The notes beneath the pieces were generated by a model. That model was not told where the DNA came from, did not search any database, and worked only from the letters and a program-made list of their open reading frames with translations. The translations under genes and the position numbers were made by a program. Positions 8,518-17,088 of a DNA stretch of 64,000 nt are shown piece by piece. Position 1 is the stretch's first letter. Each line of letters starts with the position of its first letter. Source of the stretch: Bacteroidota bacterium (lineage in GTDB: Bacteria > Bacteroidota > Bacteroidia > Chitinophagales > Chitinophagaceae); contig JAEWHC010000009.1 in assembly GCA_023387985.1 (NCBI GenBank), forward strand, positions 62,001-126,000. Direction: 5' to 3'.

Positions 8518-8853
8518 ATGGGCAAATTTCTCGTAACAACCCGTACAAACGGAGAATTTCAATTTGTATTAAAAGCCGATAATGGACAATCCATCCTGAC
8601 CAGTGAAGGTTATTCTGCCAAAACCGGGTGCATGAACGGCATTGAATCTGTAAAGAAAAACAGTCAGTCAAAAGAAAATTTTGAACTGAAGACTGCCAGC
8701 AACGGTAAGTTCTTTTTCAATCTCAAAGCCAGCAATGGCCAGGTGATTGGCAGCAGCCAGATGTATGAATCCGAAGACAGCCGTGCCAATGGCATCGATT
8801 CGGTAATGAAAAATGCCGCCAATGGAGAATTGGTTGATGAAACTTCAAAATAA
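8518..8853 (+). CDS. YegP-like DUF1508 protein, two repeats
   Basis: A small 111-aa protein made of two copies of the DUF1508 (YegP) fold. Each copy has the pattern F-x-L-K-A-x-N-G-Q followed by the N-G-I-(E/D)-S-V segment (MNGIESVKKN and ANGIDSVMKN). No signal peptide is seen. The molecular function of the family is unknown. Two-repeat forms are typical. A bidirectional terminator follows at once and separates it from the convergent receptor gene. Confidence 0.9.
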   Translation: MGKFLVTTRTNGEFQFVLKADNGQSILTSEGYSAKTGCMNGIESVKKNSQSKENFELKTASNGKFFFNLKASNGQVIGSSQMYESEDSRANGIDSVMKNAANGELVDETSK

Positions 8854-8865
8854 CCCTGGCAACTA

Positions 8866-8902
8866 TTAAAAAAGCCGCTCCATTCAGGGGCGGCTTTTTA
8901 TT
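8866..8902. terminator. Bidirectional rho-independent terminator
   Basis: Stem AGCCGCTCC / GGGCGGCT with a short loop, flanked by an A run on the left and a T run on the right. It can end both the YegP-like gene (plus) and the TonB receptor gene (minus). Confidence 0.85.
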
Positions 8903-8920
8903 TGGACAATCTTCCTGATC

Positions 8921-11900
8921 TTATTTGTTGAGTATGAATCTCCAACCGGCATAAATGGTGCGGCCATAAACCGGGCCCCAAACCATGGATGCGTCGAAAT
9001 GCAGGCCAAATGGATTGGCGGCGTCGATCACCGGATTTTTCTGGAAATAATTGCCCAGGTTTTCGACGCCAAGGTAGAAATCCATGGGCCTGATCTTTCC
9101 GGCCGTGTAGGTAATCTGTGAATTCATGAGGGTATAAGCCGGGGAACGTTCCGGCAGGCGCAGACCTTGTGGATTGGAAGCCGTGGAAGGAATACGTTTG
9201 CTGCCAATCAGGTTGGCCGTAAAATCAAATTTCCATTTACCACGCTCATAACCCAGGTTGGCAAAACCGCGGTGGGCAGCGTTGAAAGGACGTTCGGTTA
9301 CACCGTCACCATAATCCTGCTTAACGTCAAAATAGCGGTAGCTCAATCGCAATTCCAGGTTTCTTGCAGGCGAAATATTGGTTTCAACCTGCAGACTGTT
9401 GGCATAGGATTTTCCTTCCAGGTTACGGATTTGCACCAGGCGGGGATCTTCCAGGTCAACTATGGTCTGGTTGCTGAAATCATTCCGGAAAAAGTCGACG
9501 TTTAAAGAGGCATTGCGGTTAAACAGCCGGAATTTCTGGTCAAAGCTGATGCCTTTGTTCCAGGCGACCTCCGGGTTCAGGCCATGGTTTGGTCCCAATC
9601 GGTTATCATTGAGAATCCATGTTCTGTTGCTGGCCATCAGGCCCATATTTTCAGCAAATACGTTTGCTGTGCGCTGACCCCTGCCTGCGCTGAAGCGGAA
9701 TACGGTATTGGGAACCGGCGCAAAGCGTACATGCAATCGCGGGCTTACAAAAAATCCAAAAAGGTTATTGTAGTCGCCGCGGATACCTGCTACCACATCA
9801 AATCGCTCATGCGGCGTATAAGTATATTCAAAAAAGGCGCCGCCAACATTTTCAGACCGTCCAAAGCTGGAGGTGCCAAACTGCTCATCGTAATTGTCCC
9901 TTACATAACTAAGACCGGTACGGAATTTATGCGTGGTACTGCCGATGATGTTTTGGTAGATCAGGTTTGCATAGGCATTGTGCTGAAGCGCATCATACTG
10001 CAATTTGCCAAAATAGTTTTCCTGGTTGTGGCGGTATGCCGAAAGCTGAAGGCCAATGCTTTTGTATTGTTTTTGCGGAAATACATAGCCTATTTTCGCG
10101 AAGCCTTCCATGCGGTCAGCAGCCATGCCAAGCCCGTAAATGTTTGTGCTTCCCTGTTGTTTTTTGTCAAAATTCAGCTGGCCGCCGGTTTTGTCAAAAC
10201 TGAGGTAATGGGCGCCAAACTGCATCATCAATCCCTTTGCGTTATCATAAGCCCAGCGGTTGAGTACATTGTATTGCTGGCCGGCAGGCATGTCGCGAAA
10301 CCCGTCTTTGTTGAAATCTATTTTTTCGTTAAACAGGAAATCATAATGCAGCAATAAGGCTGAACTCCATTTGTCGGAGACTTTGCCGGCGAGGTTAAGG
10401 TTCAGGTCTGACTTACCCATATCATTGATATAAGCATTGGCGAATAATTTCTGGTCGCCATTGGGCTTTTTAATTTCAATATTGATTTGGCCGGAAATGC
10501 TTTCAAAACCATTGGCCACCGAACCAATGCCCTTGGTAAGCTGGATGGATTCCACCCATGGCCCGGGTATAAAGTTCAGTCCAATGGGCGTGGCAAGTCC
10601 TCTTGGCCCCGGCATATTCTCCAGGGTAAGCTGCGTATAATTTCCACTGAGTCCAAGCAACTGAATTTGCTTGTTGCCGGTAATGGCATCATTAAAGGTG
10701 ACATCTACGGAAGGGTTGGTTTCAAAACTTTCACTCAGGTTGCAGCATGCCGCTTTAAACAATTCTTTTTCGCTCATCGTCTGCATGCGTATCGGTGAAC
10801 TTGTGTTGAAATAGCTGGTTAGCCTGCGGCTGGTTACTACCACCTCCTGCAGGCGTCCACTGTTGTTTTCTTCCATTACCACCGTTACCATTTTATGTTC
10901 ATTAATGGTAATGGTGTCGGCAATCAAACCGGCATGGCTGACCACAAGCCGGTTGCTGGCGGAAATGGGCGCTATGGTAAATACGCCGTCTTCATTGGTG
11001 GTTGTACCGCCTTCAGCATCGAGCCAGTAAACACTCACAGCAGGAATAGGCGTGAATTCGCCTTTCGCGTTGGAGCGCAGTACCACACCCCGTACCTGGC
11101 GGTCTTCAGCAATGGGTTGGGCACCGGTATCATTTTGCCAGTCCAATTGCGCATGTCCGGTAGACGCCATATCGCGGTAAAGGCAGCATTTGGGCAGTTT
11201 GCTGTAAACCTCATCGGGGGCTTTACGGCCTGCAAGATCGTGGCCCACTTCAAGGATGCGGTCTTCAATTTTGGTCAGACTGGTTTTATCCGGTGCATAA
11301 ACCACCGTCATCATGCCGGTATTCACATCCCAGTCAGCGGTGGTTACCCCACGCATTTTCGCCGCGTTTTCAATGCGGTCTTCGCACATGCCGCATGCGC
11401 CAAATACCTTGAACCGGGCGGTAGCAATTTTTCCGTCTTCAGATATAGATTCAATAGCCGGAATGGTGGGGATAGCCGGTGTGGGGGCCGCGGCCTGCGT
11501 GGTATTTTCCATACCCCGGTAAAGGCAGCAATCCGGAAGTTTCTCATAAACAGCATCAGGTGCTTTACGGTTTTCCACGTCGTGACCAACTTCCAGGATG
11601 CGGTCTTCAATTTTGGTCAGGCTGGTTTTGGATGCATCATAAACCAGGGTAAGCATGTGGGTTTCAAGATTCCAGGTTGCTGCGCTGACGCCCTTGCCTT
11701 TAGCCGCTTCTTCAATGCGGTCTTTACACATTTCGCAGGCTCCATAGACTTTAATGGTGGCTGTAGTTTCTTTTGAAACTTCTGCGGCTGCCGCAACGGG
11801 CGCATGCCCCGTCTTCTCCATATCGCGGTAAAGGCAGCAATCGGGCAGTTTATTGTAAACAGCGTCGGGAGCTTTGCGGTCTTCCAGGTCATGACCTACT

Positions 11901-12142
11901 CCCAGGATCCGGTCTTTAATGCGTTTCAATGGGGTTTTGGAAGCATCATAATGTACAGTAAGCAAATTGGTGCTTACATCCCAATCGGCGTGAGATACGC
12001 CCCTGCCTTTGGCGGCCTCTTCAATGCGGTCTTCACACATGCCGCAGGCGCCAAAAACTTTAAATGTTGTAATGGAATCTTTTTGCCCGATAGCCAGGAA
12101 GCTGAGGAGCACCATTCCAAGTGAAAGAAAAATATGTTTCAT
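8921..12142 (-). CDS. TonB-dependent receptor with three tandem N-terminal HMA (metal-binding) domains
   Basis: Outer-membrane receptor of 1073 aa. A signal peptide (MKHIFLSLGMVLLSFLAIGQ) is followed by three heavy-metal-associated domains with CxxC pairs at C33/C36, C136/C139 and C250/C253. Each ends in an extra Cys-Cys motif, LP(D/K)CCLYR, at 102-103, 205-206 and 319-320. A carboxypeptidase-like linker follows (about 348-425), then a TonB plug from about 430 and a beta-barrel. Receptors with an N-terminal HMA-like domain occur in Bacteroidota, but three copies with repeated Cys-Cys tails are unusual. The likely role is uptake or sensing of copper or another thiophilic metal across the outer membrane. 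The start at 12142 is set by the signal peptide; the frame is open 18 codons further. The HYC_CC_PP gene upstream, same strand, supports a metal role. Confidence 0.9.
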   Translation of the reverse strand: MKHIFLSLGMVLLSFLAIGQKDSITTFKVFGACGMCEDRIEEAAKGRGVSHADWDVSTNLLTVHYDASKTPLKRIKDRILGVGHDLEDRKAPDAVYNKLPDCCLYRDMEKTGHAPVAAAAEVSKETTATIKVYGACEMCKDRIEEAAKGKGVSAATWNLETHMLTLVYDASKTSLTKIEDRILEVGHDVENRKAPDAVYEKLPDCCLYRGMENTTQAAAPTPAIPTIPAIESISEDGKIATARFKVFGACGMCEDRIENAAKMRGVTTADWDVNTGMMTVVYAPDKTSLTKIEDRILEVGHDLAGRKAPDEVYSKLPKCCLYRDMASTGHAQLDWQNDTGAQPIAEDRQVRGVVLRSNAKGEFTPIPAVSVYWLDAEGGTTTNEDGVFTIAPISASNRLVVSHAGLIADTITINEHKMVTVVMEENNSGRLQEVVVTSRRLTSYFNTSSPIRMQTMSEKELFKAACCNLSESFETNPSVDVTFNDAITGNKQIQLLGLSGNYTQLTLENMPGPRGLATPIGLNFIPGPWVESIQLTKGIGSVANGFESISGQINIEIKKPNGDQKLFANAYINDMGKSDLNLNLAGKVSDKWSSALLLHYDFLFNEKIDFNKDGFRDMPAGQQYNVLNRWAYDNAKGLMMQFGAHYLSFDKTGGQLNFDKKQQGSTNIYGLGMAADRMEGFAKIGYVFPQKQYKSIGLQLSAYRHNQENYFGKLQYDALQHNAYANLIYQNIIGSTTHKFRTGLSYVRDNYDEQFGTSSFGRSENVGGAFFEYTYTPHERFDVVAGIRGDYNNLFGFFVSPRLHVRFAPVPNTVFRFSAGRGQRTANVFAENMGLMASNRTWILNDNRLGPNHGLNPEVAWNKGISFDQKFRLFNRNASLNVDFFRNDFSNQTIVDLEDPRLVQIRNLEGKSYANSLQVETNISPARNLELRLSYRYFDVKQDYGDGVTERPFNAAHRGFANLGYERGKWKFDFTANLIGSKRIPSTASNPQGLRLPERSPAYTLMNSQITYTAGKIRPMDFYLGVENLGNYFQKNPVIDAANPFGLHFDASMVWGPVYGRTIYAGWRFILNK
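11500..12080 (-). repeat. HMA-encoding repeat units 1 and 2
   Basis: The first two of three diverged in-frame repeats (each roughly 270-310 bases) within the receptor gene; the third lies at about 11165-11425. All three share the order CxxC helix, ASKT/PDKT strand, (I/V)GHD(L/V), RKAPD(A/E)VY and LPxCCLYR. Short blocks are nearly identical at DNA level, for example AATTTTGGTCAG(A/G)CTGG. Units 1 and 3 share GACGMCEDRI exactly while unit 2 has GACEMCKDRI, consistent with internal duplication followed by divergence. Confidence 0.8.
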
Positions 12143-12208
12143 GAAATTATTTCTTGATATGATAAAATGTATAGGTTCAGTAATTGCCTGTGGCAAAGCT
12201 GAACGTTA

Positions 12209-12610
12209 TCATATCAGAAAAAGGCAATGTTTCACCAAGAGTGAATGACCGGGGTCATCAGGGGGATCGTCGGTATTGGTGAAAAAAATCTCTGCGGTTT
12301 GGATCGGCTCAGTTTCAGAGAATTCAGCGATGGGGTTGGCAAGTACCAGGACCGGCTTTTCCAACCCGGAAAAGGGCATTTGAACCTGCTGGTCATCGGT
12401 AATCTTTACGACTGTCTGCTCATCTTTACAACAATCGTTGTCATCCGCACCATTTTTTTCCATCCCGCATTTGCTACAGGAATCTGCATTCTTTTGAACC
12501 AACAACTCTGCACCGGCAAAACGACCCATACAGTAATGCGAATACACCATGAGCCCGGTATTAAAAGCCAGGTAGGCGCTCAGCAAAACAAAAACAACGA
12601 GCCGTTTCAT
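12209..12610 (-). CDS. HYC_CC_PP family protein (metal-locus partner)
   Basis: Small exported protein of 133 aa with a hydrophobic N terminus (KRLVVFVLLSAYLAF). It shows the signature motifs of a Bacteroidota family named after them: SHYCMG near residue 26, NDCC in the middle and DDPPDD near the C terminus, with an added CSKC pair. Members are usually found beside TonB receptors and HMA proteins, and the Cys/His motifs suggest transition-metal binding. The exact biochemical role is not established. It lies upstream of the triple-HMA receptor on the same strand with 66 bases between them, so one transcript is likely. Its own TAATTTTG box lies 6 bases before the ATG. Confidence 0.85.
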   Translation of the reverse strand: MKRLVVFVLLSAYLAFNTGLMVYSHYCMGRFAGAELLVQKNADSCSKCGMEKNGADDNDCCKDEQTVVKITDDQQVQMPFSGLEKPVLVLANPIAEFSETEPIQTAEIFFTNTDDPPDDPGHSLLVKHCLFLI

Positions 12611-12616
12611 AAGGTG

Positions 12617-12624
12617 CAAAATTA
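12617..12624 (-). promoter_or_regulatory. Predicted -7 box of the metal operon (TAATTTTG)
   Basis: Exact TAnnTTTG match on the minus strand ending 6 bases before the HYC_CC_PP start codon. No good -33 element is seen. No palindromic operator of the MerR or CsoR kind was recognised beside it. Confidence 0.45.
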
Positions 12625-12764
12625 GTGGTATTATTTCGTAAATATGACAGGATGTCATTAAAAGGCTGCTAAAAATGACTGCGCGGAGGTATGGAAATAT
12701 TGCTGATTATATCCCTGATCTCCAGGCAATAATCGAAATTTGCTATCTTTAAAACAACCTGCAT

Positions 12765-13190
12765 ATGAAGATCCCTGCACATGCCTATAGAGAAGAACTT
12801 AAAGTGGAACCGGCGCATATTGATGAATTGCAGCATGTAAACAATGTGGTGTACCTGCAATGGGTACAGGATGTTTCCGCTGAACACTGGTTCAGTTTAT
12901 GCCCGCGGGAACTTCAGAAAAAATATTTCTGGGTTGTGCGCCGCCATGAGCTGGATTATTTCAGGCAGGCTGTTGTGGGTGATATCCTGCACATTTATAC
13001 CTGGCCTTCAAGGCCAGTTGGCGCCAGCAGTATCCGTTATGTATGCATGGTTAACGCGTCCACCGGAAAAACGGTGATGGAAGCAAAATCCAAATGGACC
13101 ATGCTGAATGCTTTCACTTTACGGCCGGAAGATGTCCCGGAAGAGATCATCCGGGTATTGGATCTTGGGGATCAGCCTAACGGCGAATGA
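12765..13190 (+). CDS. Acyl-CoA thioesterase (4HBT hot-dog family)
   Basis: Protein of 141 aa with the hot-dog fold pattern of 4-hydroxybenzoyl-CoA-type thioesterases. The motif HIDELQHVNNVVYLQWVQD corresponds to the family's D-x-x-G-H-V-N-N-x-x-Y segment with the catalytic region at its centre, and the later R-x-x-x-D-Y-F-(R)-Q-A segment matches the second conserved block. It would hydrolyse a fatty or aromatic acyl-CoA or acyl-ACP in the cytoplasm; the substrate cannot be read from sequence. A TATCTTTA element (12744-12751) resembles a -7 box. Its last 14 bases overlap the end of the convergent L,D-transpeptidase gene. Confidence 0.87.
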   Translation: MKIPAHAYREELKVEPAHIDELQHVNNVVYLQWVQDVSAEHWFSLCPRELQKKYFWVVRRHELDYFRQAVVGDILHIYTWPSRPVGASSIRYVCMVNASTGKTVMEAKSKWTMLNAFTLRPEDVPEEIIRVLDLGDQPNGE

Positions 13191-13689
13191 CCACTTTTGT
13201 TCCAACAGGTACGAGGTTGTAGAGTTCATCGAGATGGTTATTCTTCATGCTTACACAGCCGAGGGTCCAGGCCTGCAGGTAGTCGACTGCAAAATCTTCA
13301 CGCGGCCAGGTGCCATGGATACCGATATCCCCGCCTATTTTCGCATTTTTAGGGATAATGCCCCGGGCTTTGCGGTCGTTGAATTTTTGATAATCCGCGG
13401 CGGTGGGGTAATCAATACGCATGAACTTGTTCCATTTGGCGTGCTTGTATTTGCTGGTTATGGTGAATTTGCCTTCAGGGGTGCGGCTGTCGCCCTGATA
13501 CATTTTATCGCTTTTGTCTTTGCTTCCGAAAGTGCAGGGCCATTCAATCAGCCAATCTACCGAATCGAATAAGGTAATGGTATTGGAAGATTTATCAACC
13601 ACCAGGTAATATTTTCCACTTGGCACAGGATTATCGCTAAATCCAATTGCCGGAAATAATGCCACGAAAAATAATAGAAACCAACGCAT
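13177..13689 (-). CDS. L,D-transpeptidase (YkuD family)
   Basis: Exported protein of 170 aa. A signal peptide (RWFLLFFVALFPAIG) precedes a single YkuD catalytic domain. The catalytic motif is HG at 125-126 (IGIHGTWPRED) followed by TLGCVSMKN with nucleophile C145. These enzymes make 3-3 peptidoglycan crosslinks or attach proteins to the wall in the periplasm. The family usually has S-x-G-C; here it is T-L-G-C, a minor variation. The start at 13689 gives the signal peptide; the frame is open 20 codons further upstream. It overlaps the convergent thioesterase gene by 14 bases. Confidence 0.9.
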   Translation of the reverse strand: MRWFLLFFVALFPAIGFSDNPVPSGKYYLVVDKSSNTITLFDSVDWLIEWPCTFGSKDKSDKMYQGDSRTPEGKFTITSKYKHAKWNKFMRIDYPTAADYQKFNDRKARGIIPKNAKIGGDIGIHGTWPREDFAVDYLQAWTLGCVSMKNNHLDELYNLVPVGTKVVIRR

Positions 13690-13892
13690 AAATTCCAAAC
13701 TGTTTTTGAAGTTGTGCCGGGGCGGGAAATTCCGTGCCCAATAAACCATTTAACGGTTGAACATTCGAATCATTGTTAGCAAACTCAAAATCCTAAAAGA
13801 GCTTAACCATTTTTTAAAATAAAAGGATTCGGGTATATATGTAATGTAGTGGGAAAACGGGCAAACAACTCTTTTCAGTCTTACCGGCAAAC

Positions 13893-13928
13893 TCAAAAAA
13901 AACTTAGGAGCCCCCAAAAGGGGGCTCC
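13893..13928 (-). terminator. Rho-independent terminator of the PspC gene
   Basis: Stem GGAGCCCCC / GGGGGCTCC with a short A-rich loop. On the minus strand it is followed shortly by a run of eight T (the plus-strand A run at about 13895-13902). It lies about 60 bases beyond the stop codon of the PspC-domain gene. Confidence 0.85.
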
Positions 13929-13986
13929 GCAAACTAAACTAACTCCTATGTATAAGACAGATTATTACTTATTATACGTACACCAT

Positions 13987-16152
13987 TCAATAAAGTTTCA
14001 GAATGGTAGCTAAGGGATTTAAGAAACGGCCCGGAACTACTTTTGTAATAGAAGTTTGTACGGCGGTGCCTGAGTCTGATGATGAATTGGGCTGAAACCG
14101 GTAACGTTCACCATCGGCAGGTTTTTCGGGTGCCGGGGCTGATTTCTCTGTTTCCGGAGTATTGGACGGCTTTTTCTCTTCATTCCATTGATTGGAACTT
14201 TTTTCGTCACCATCAATCCGGAAATCTTCTTTGTTTTTATTTACGGCTTCCAGGCCATTTTCGGTCATCACCATCAGTTGCCCGGTCTCATAGTACTCGC
14301 TTTCATCCCAGTGTTTGTTCCAGTCGTTTCTCCAGCTGCGCCTGCGCCCCATTTCAAAATTGAAGTATTCATAATCCCGGATGCCTTCATCAATCATAAT
14401 CTGCCGGCCCACCGGCACTTCAAGCACCACGATCACCCGTTGGTTTCTCCAGGCGCTTCCGTTGGAAATGCTGAATGTTTCAGGCAGGTAAAGTGTGCTG
14501 TCTGTCTGGTTGATGGGAAACTGAATATTTTGTGCCAGGGTCTGGGCCTGGTTGCGGTCACGCCCTTTACTTGCCCGAAGCACATGGACATGGAACTTAT
14601 CGTCATTGCTTTTTACTACATTGAATTTTGCGGTGCGGAGCGACATGGAGTCATTGTCCATCCGGGCAATGCCATCCATGTCGAAAGGGGTGTTTTCATA
14701 ATAGGACATATCGGTGGAACTCAGTTTTACGAGCATGGTCTGGCCGGTGGGCTGTTGCAATATATAATCGGAGCGAACACCAATTTGTGCGCTGTAGCTG
14801 TTTCGCATTGAACTTGCCAGGCCGACGGCGCAGAACAGGCCAAGCAGCCAAAGTGTGCTGAAAGCGTAACCAATATATGGATTACGGGTACGCACCCGCA
14901 TCATGCGCCGGATAATCCATACAAGCAAAGCAATGATGGGCACACCGAGGAACAGGATAAGGGTGCCTACGGCCAGCAATTTCTGCAGCGGAGAATCGAG
15001 CAGGTAATTGTGCCAGGGCATCATTCCCACACCAGAAGCCAGCAGCGCCACAAAGCCTGCGAACAACCCCAGCGCAATAGAACCAATGATGAAAAACACG
15101 AAGGCTTTGAACAAGATGGTGATGACCCGGGCCAGACCGCCGCCTTTTCTTGTGGATTGCTTTACATCTCCCCATACCGCGGAAGTGCGTTGCCCAAATT
15201 CGTTGCGGAATTCTTCACCAATCTCTTTCACATTCTCCCCAAGTTCTTTTCCCACGCCTGTTGCACGTTGTTTGATGCCTTGCAAATCATTCACCACAGT
15301 TTCCTTAATGGAATTGAGGTCAACCTTGGCGCCACGCATTTCCAGCTTTTCCGAAGCGGTACGCGCTTCGGGAAGCACGATCCACATGATGATGTATACG
15401 GTGGTAAGTGTTCCCCAGCCTAAACCGGGCAGAAAGAAAGAATTGCCGACATCAAAGATCCTTCCTGCAATGCCCAGGATAAAAGGCAGGGCGAAAATTA
15501 CCCGCGGAATGGCGGGATTGATGTCAAAATACTTTCCCAGGCCGCCTCCCACACCCGCGATAATCCGGTCTTCGGTATCACGAAAAAGCCTTTTGCGTAT
15601 AGGGTTTTCCACTGTCTGGCTGGGCAATACGATCCAGAGTACGATGTAGATCAGCATACCGGAACCACCAAATATGGTGAGGAGTACAAAAATGAGGCGC
15701 ATCATGGCAGGGTCGAGCTTCAGGTAGGCCGCAAGGCCGCTGGCCACACCACCGAGAATTTTGTCCCCTTCGTTTCGGTAAAGCCTTTTTTGGCGGGGTG
15801 CGAAAGGTTCGGCATCAGGAGGCGGCGGAGGAGGATTCGATTGTCCTTCAGCACCAGGAGCTTCTTCAGTTGCCTGGGTGTCTTCAGCCACTCCTTCAAA
15901 ATCTTCGGGCCGTCCCATATTGCGGATCATACCCTGAACGTGTTCCTCTGTAATGCAAACCGCTCCTTGTTTTAGTTTTTGGCCGAAAATTTCAGCGATG
16001 CGGCTTTCAATATCATTGATGATCTCATCGCGGCCTTCTTCCTGGGCAAAATAGCGGCGAAGGCTTGCAATGTAGTCTTGCAACACTTCGTAGGCCGTTT
16101 CCTCAATGGGAATGATGTTGCCAAGAAAATTGATGTTGATTACCTTTTTCAT
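13987..16152 (-). CDS. Multi-pass membrane protein with two PspC domains
   Basis: Membrane protein of 721 aa. An N-terminal soluble helical region (about 1-85, ending in RNMGRPEDFEG) and a Pro-rich linker precede two PspC domains. The first is at about 120-180 (GDKILGGVASGLAAYL...) and the second at about 185-255 (EDRIIAGVGGGLGKYF). Further membrane segments follow at about 350-455, and the tail is a hydrophilic extracytoplasmic region. PspC is the membrane sensor of the phage-shock envelope-stress response. Large two-PspC proteins preceded by a PadR gene are a recurring Bacteroidota arrangement. The start at 16152 leaves 41 bases after the padR stop, so the pair is probably an operon under PadR control. 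The exact stress sensed is unknown. Confidence 0.88.
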   Translation of the reverse strand: MKKVININFLGNIIPIEETAYEVLQDYIASLRRYFAQEEGRDEIINDIESRIAEIFGQKLKQGAVCITEEHVQGMIRNMGRPEDFEGVAEDTQATEEAPGAEGQSNPPPPPPDAEPFAPRQKRLYRNEGDKILGGVASGLAAYLKLDPAMMRLIFVLLTIFGGSGMLIYIVLWIVLPSQTVENPIRKRLFRDTEDRIIAGVGGGLGKYFDINPAIPRVIFALPFILGIAGRIFDVGNSFFLPGLGWGTLTTVYIIMWIVLPEARTASEKLEMRGAKVDLNSIKETVVNDLQGIKQRATGVGKELGENVKEIGEEFRNEFGQRTSAVWGDVKQSTRKGGGLARVITILFKAFVFFIIGSIALGLFAGFVALLASGVGMMPWHNYLLDSPLQKLLAVGTLILFLGVPIIALLVWIIRRMMRVRTRNPYIGYAFSTLWLLGLFCAVGLASSMRNSYSAQIGVRSDYILQQPTGQTMLVKLSSTDMSYYENTPFDMDGIARMDNDSMSLRTAKFNVVKSNDDKFHVHVLRASKGRDRNQAQTLAQNIQFPINQTDSTLYLPETFSISNGSAWRNQRVIVVLEVPVGRQIMIDEGIRDYEYFNFEMGRRRSWRNDWNKHWDESEYYETGQLMVMTENGLEAVNKNKEDFRIDGDEKSSNQWNEEKKPSNTPETEKSAPAPEKPADGERYRFQPNSSSDSGTAVQTSITKVVPGRFLNPLATILKLY

Positions 16153-16193
16153 AGTTATGGAGTTTGAGCGTTTATTCTTAATTTTTTTGATGA

Positions 16194-16592
16194 TCACTCA
16201 ACATTGCTGCTGGAGTGGTGTATTTGAATTTCATTGTCCGGGGTGATCTCTGGCGGGGGCGGGGGTGATTGGTTGATCACATTGTCAACCGACATGACCA
16301 TTTCATTCCAAACGGTGTGAAGATTTTTATAGAACTGGTTGCCTTTATCGGTGAGGCTGAAATATTTGCGTGGCGGGCCACTGCTGCTTTCTACCCAACG
16401 GTAGGTGAGCATGCCTGAATTTTTGAGCCGTGTAAGCAGCGGGTACAAGGTACCTTCCAGCAGGTTGAAATTGGCTGTGCGCATTTGTTCGATAATATCA
16501 CTCGGGTAAGATTCACCCTTTTTAATTATCGACAACACGCAGAATTCCAAAATCCCTTTGCGCATCTGGCTGGCTGTGTTATCAATGTTCAT
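16194..16592 (-). CDS. PadR family transcriptional regulator
   Basis: Protein of 132 aa with an N-terminal PadR winged helix: GILEFCVLSIIKKGESYPSD, then FNLLEGTLYPLLTRLKNSGM and the wing with RKYFSLTDKG. PadR proteins are repressors released by ligands or stress. The C-terminal 30 residues are low complexity with a Pro run. It is the first gene of a padR-pspC operon. A perfect palindrome about 107 bases upstream (16700-16720) is the obvious candidate operator, implying autoregulation. Confidence 0.92.
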   Translation of the reverse strand: MNIDNTASQMRKGILEFCVLSIIKKGESYPSDIIEQMRTANFNLLEGTLYPLLTRLKNSGMLTYRWVESSSGPPRKYFSLTDKGNQFYKNLHTVWNEMVMSVDNVINQSPPPPPEITPDNEIQIHHSSSNVE

Positions 16593-16699
16593 GTCCTTAG
16601 TTTTTAATTGTGATTCCTCTTTGTCTTTGCTTTCTGATAATCAACTTAACATTACCATCTTCATTTGCTTTGACTCCACAAAGATATAAACAAAAATCA

Positions 16700-16720
16700 G
16701 TACTATGCAACACATAGTAC
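16700..16720. promoter_or_regulatory. Palindromic operator candidate for PadR
   Basis: GTACTATG-CAACA-CATAGTAC is a perfect 8-bp inverted repeat with a 5-base spacer in the upstream region of padR. A degenerate second copy follows: CATAGT recurs at 16742-16747, and AGTAC-(C/T)GTCTTA occurs after both sites (16716-16727 and 16751-16762). PadR dimers bind such dyads, so this fits autorepression. That PadR is the ligand is inference from position. Confidence 0.6.
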
Positions 16721-16764
16721 CGTCTTAATCAAGGTACAGTTCATAGTGGGAGTACTGTCTTATA

Positions 16765-17028
16765 AAAAATAGATTGATTATCAATTGGTTAAGAATTAAG
16801 TATAAAGACAACTGAATATCTTTTTTGGGATGAACGGTTCAAGGAATTGGTTGAACGGAAAAATTTGAAATTTTGGGGTATCCAGAATAGGCTTGATTAC
16901 CAGGATATTTTCTATAAATTAGAATTTTTTGGACGATTAAATCACCTATGGGCTCAAAGCGCTTCAAAATCAACAGCTTATTGAAATTGACCAATAATGT
17001 GTATTTTCTACAAAAAGGTAGGTGATTT
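16765..17028. other. AT-rich intergenic stretch without a supported gene
   Basis: About 260 bases, richer in A+T than the neighbourhood, between the padR operator region and the promoter of the next plus-strand unit. A 66-codon frame on the minus strand (16839-17039) has no recognisable feature and would run into that promoter. I see nothing else here. Confidence 0.5.
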
Positions 17029-17061
17029 TTTGGAAGCAATTAAATTAAGGCACTATTTTTG
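17029..17061 (+). promoter_or_regulatory. Strong Bacteroidota promoter (TTTG-N21-TATTTTTG)
   Basis: TTTG at 17029-17032 and TATTTTTG at 17054-17061 are separated by 21 bases, matching both consensus elements of the Bacteroidota housekeeping sigma factor with correct spacing. Transcription would begin near 17067, about 22 bases before the ATG of the 31-codon reading frame and upstream of the LVIVD lipoprotein genes. Confidence 0.7.
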
Positions 17062-17088
17062 CGCCGCAATTCAAAAATTATTTGCAAG

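Noticed and set aside
9584..10357. 257-codon frame on the plus strand
   Set aside because: Lies entirely antisense to the barrel part of the TonB receptor; no family feature and codon use is the mirror of the real gene.
16839..17039. 66-codon minus-strand frame
   Set aside because: AT-rich, no family, and runs across the strong plus-strand promoter at 17029-17061.
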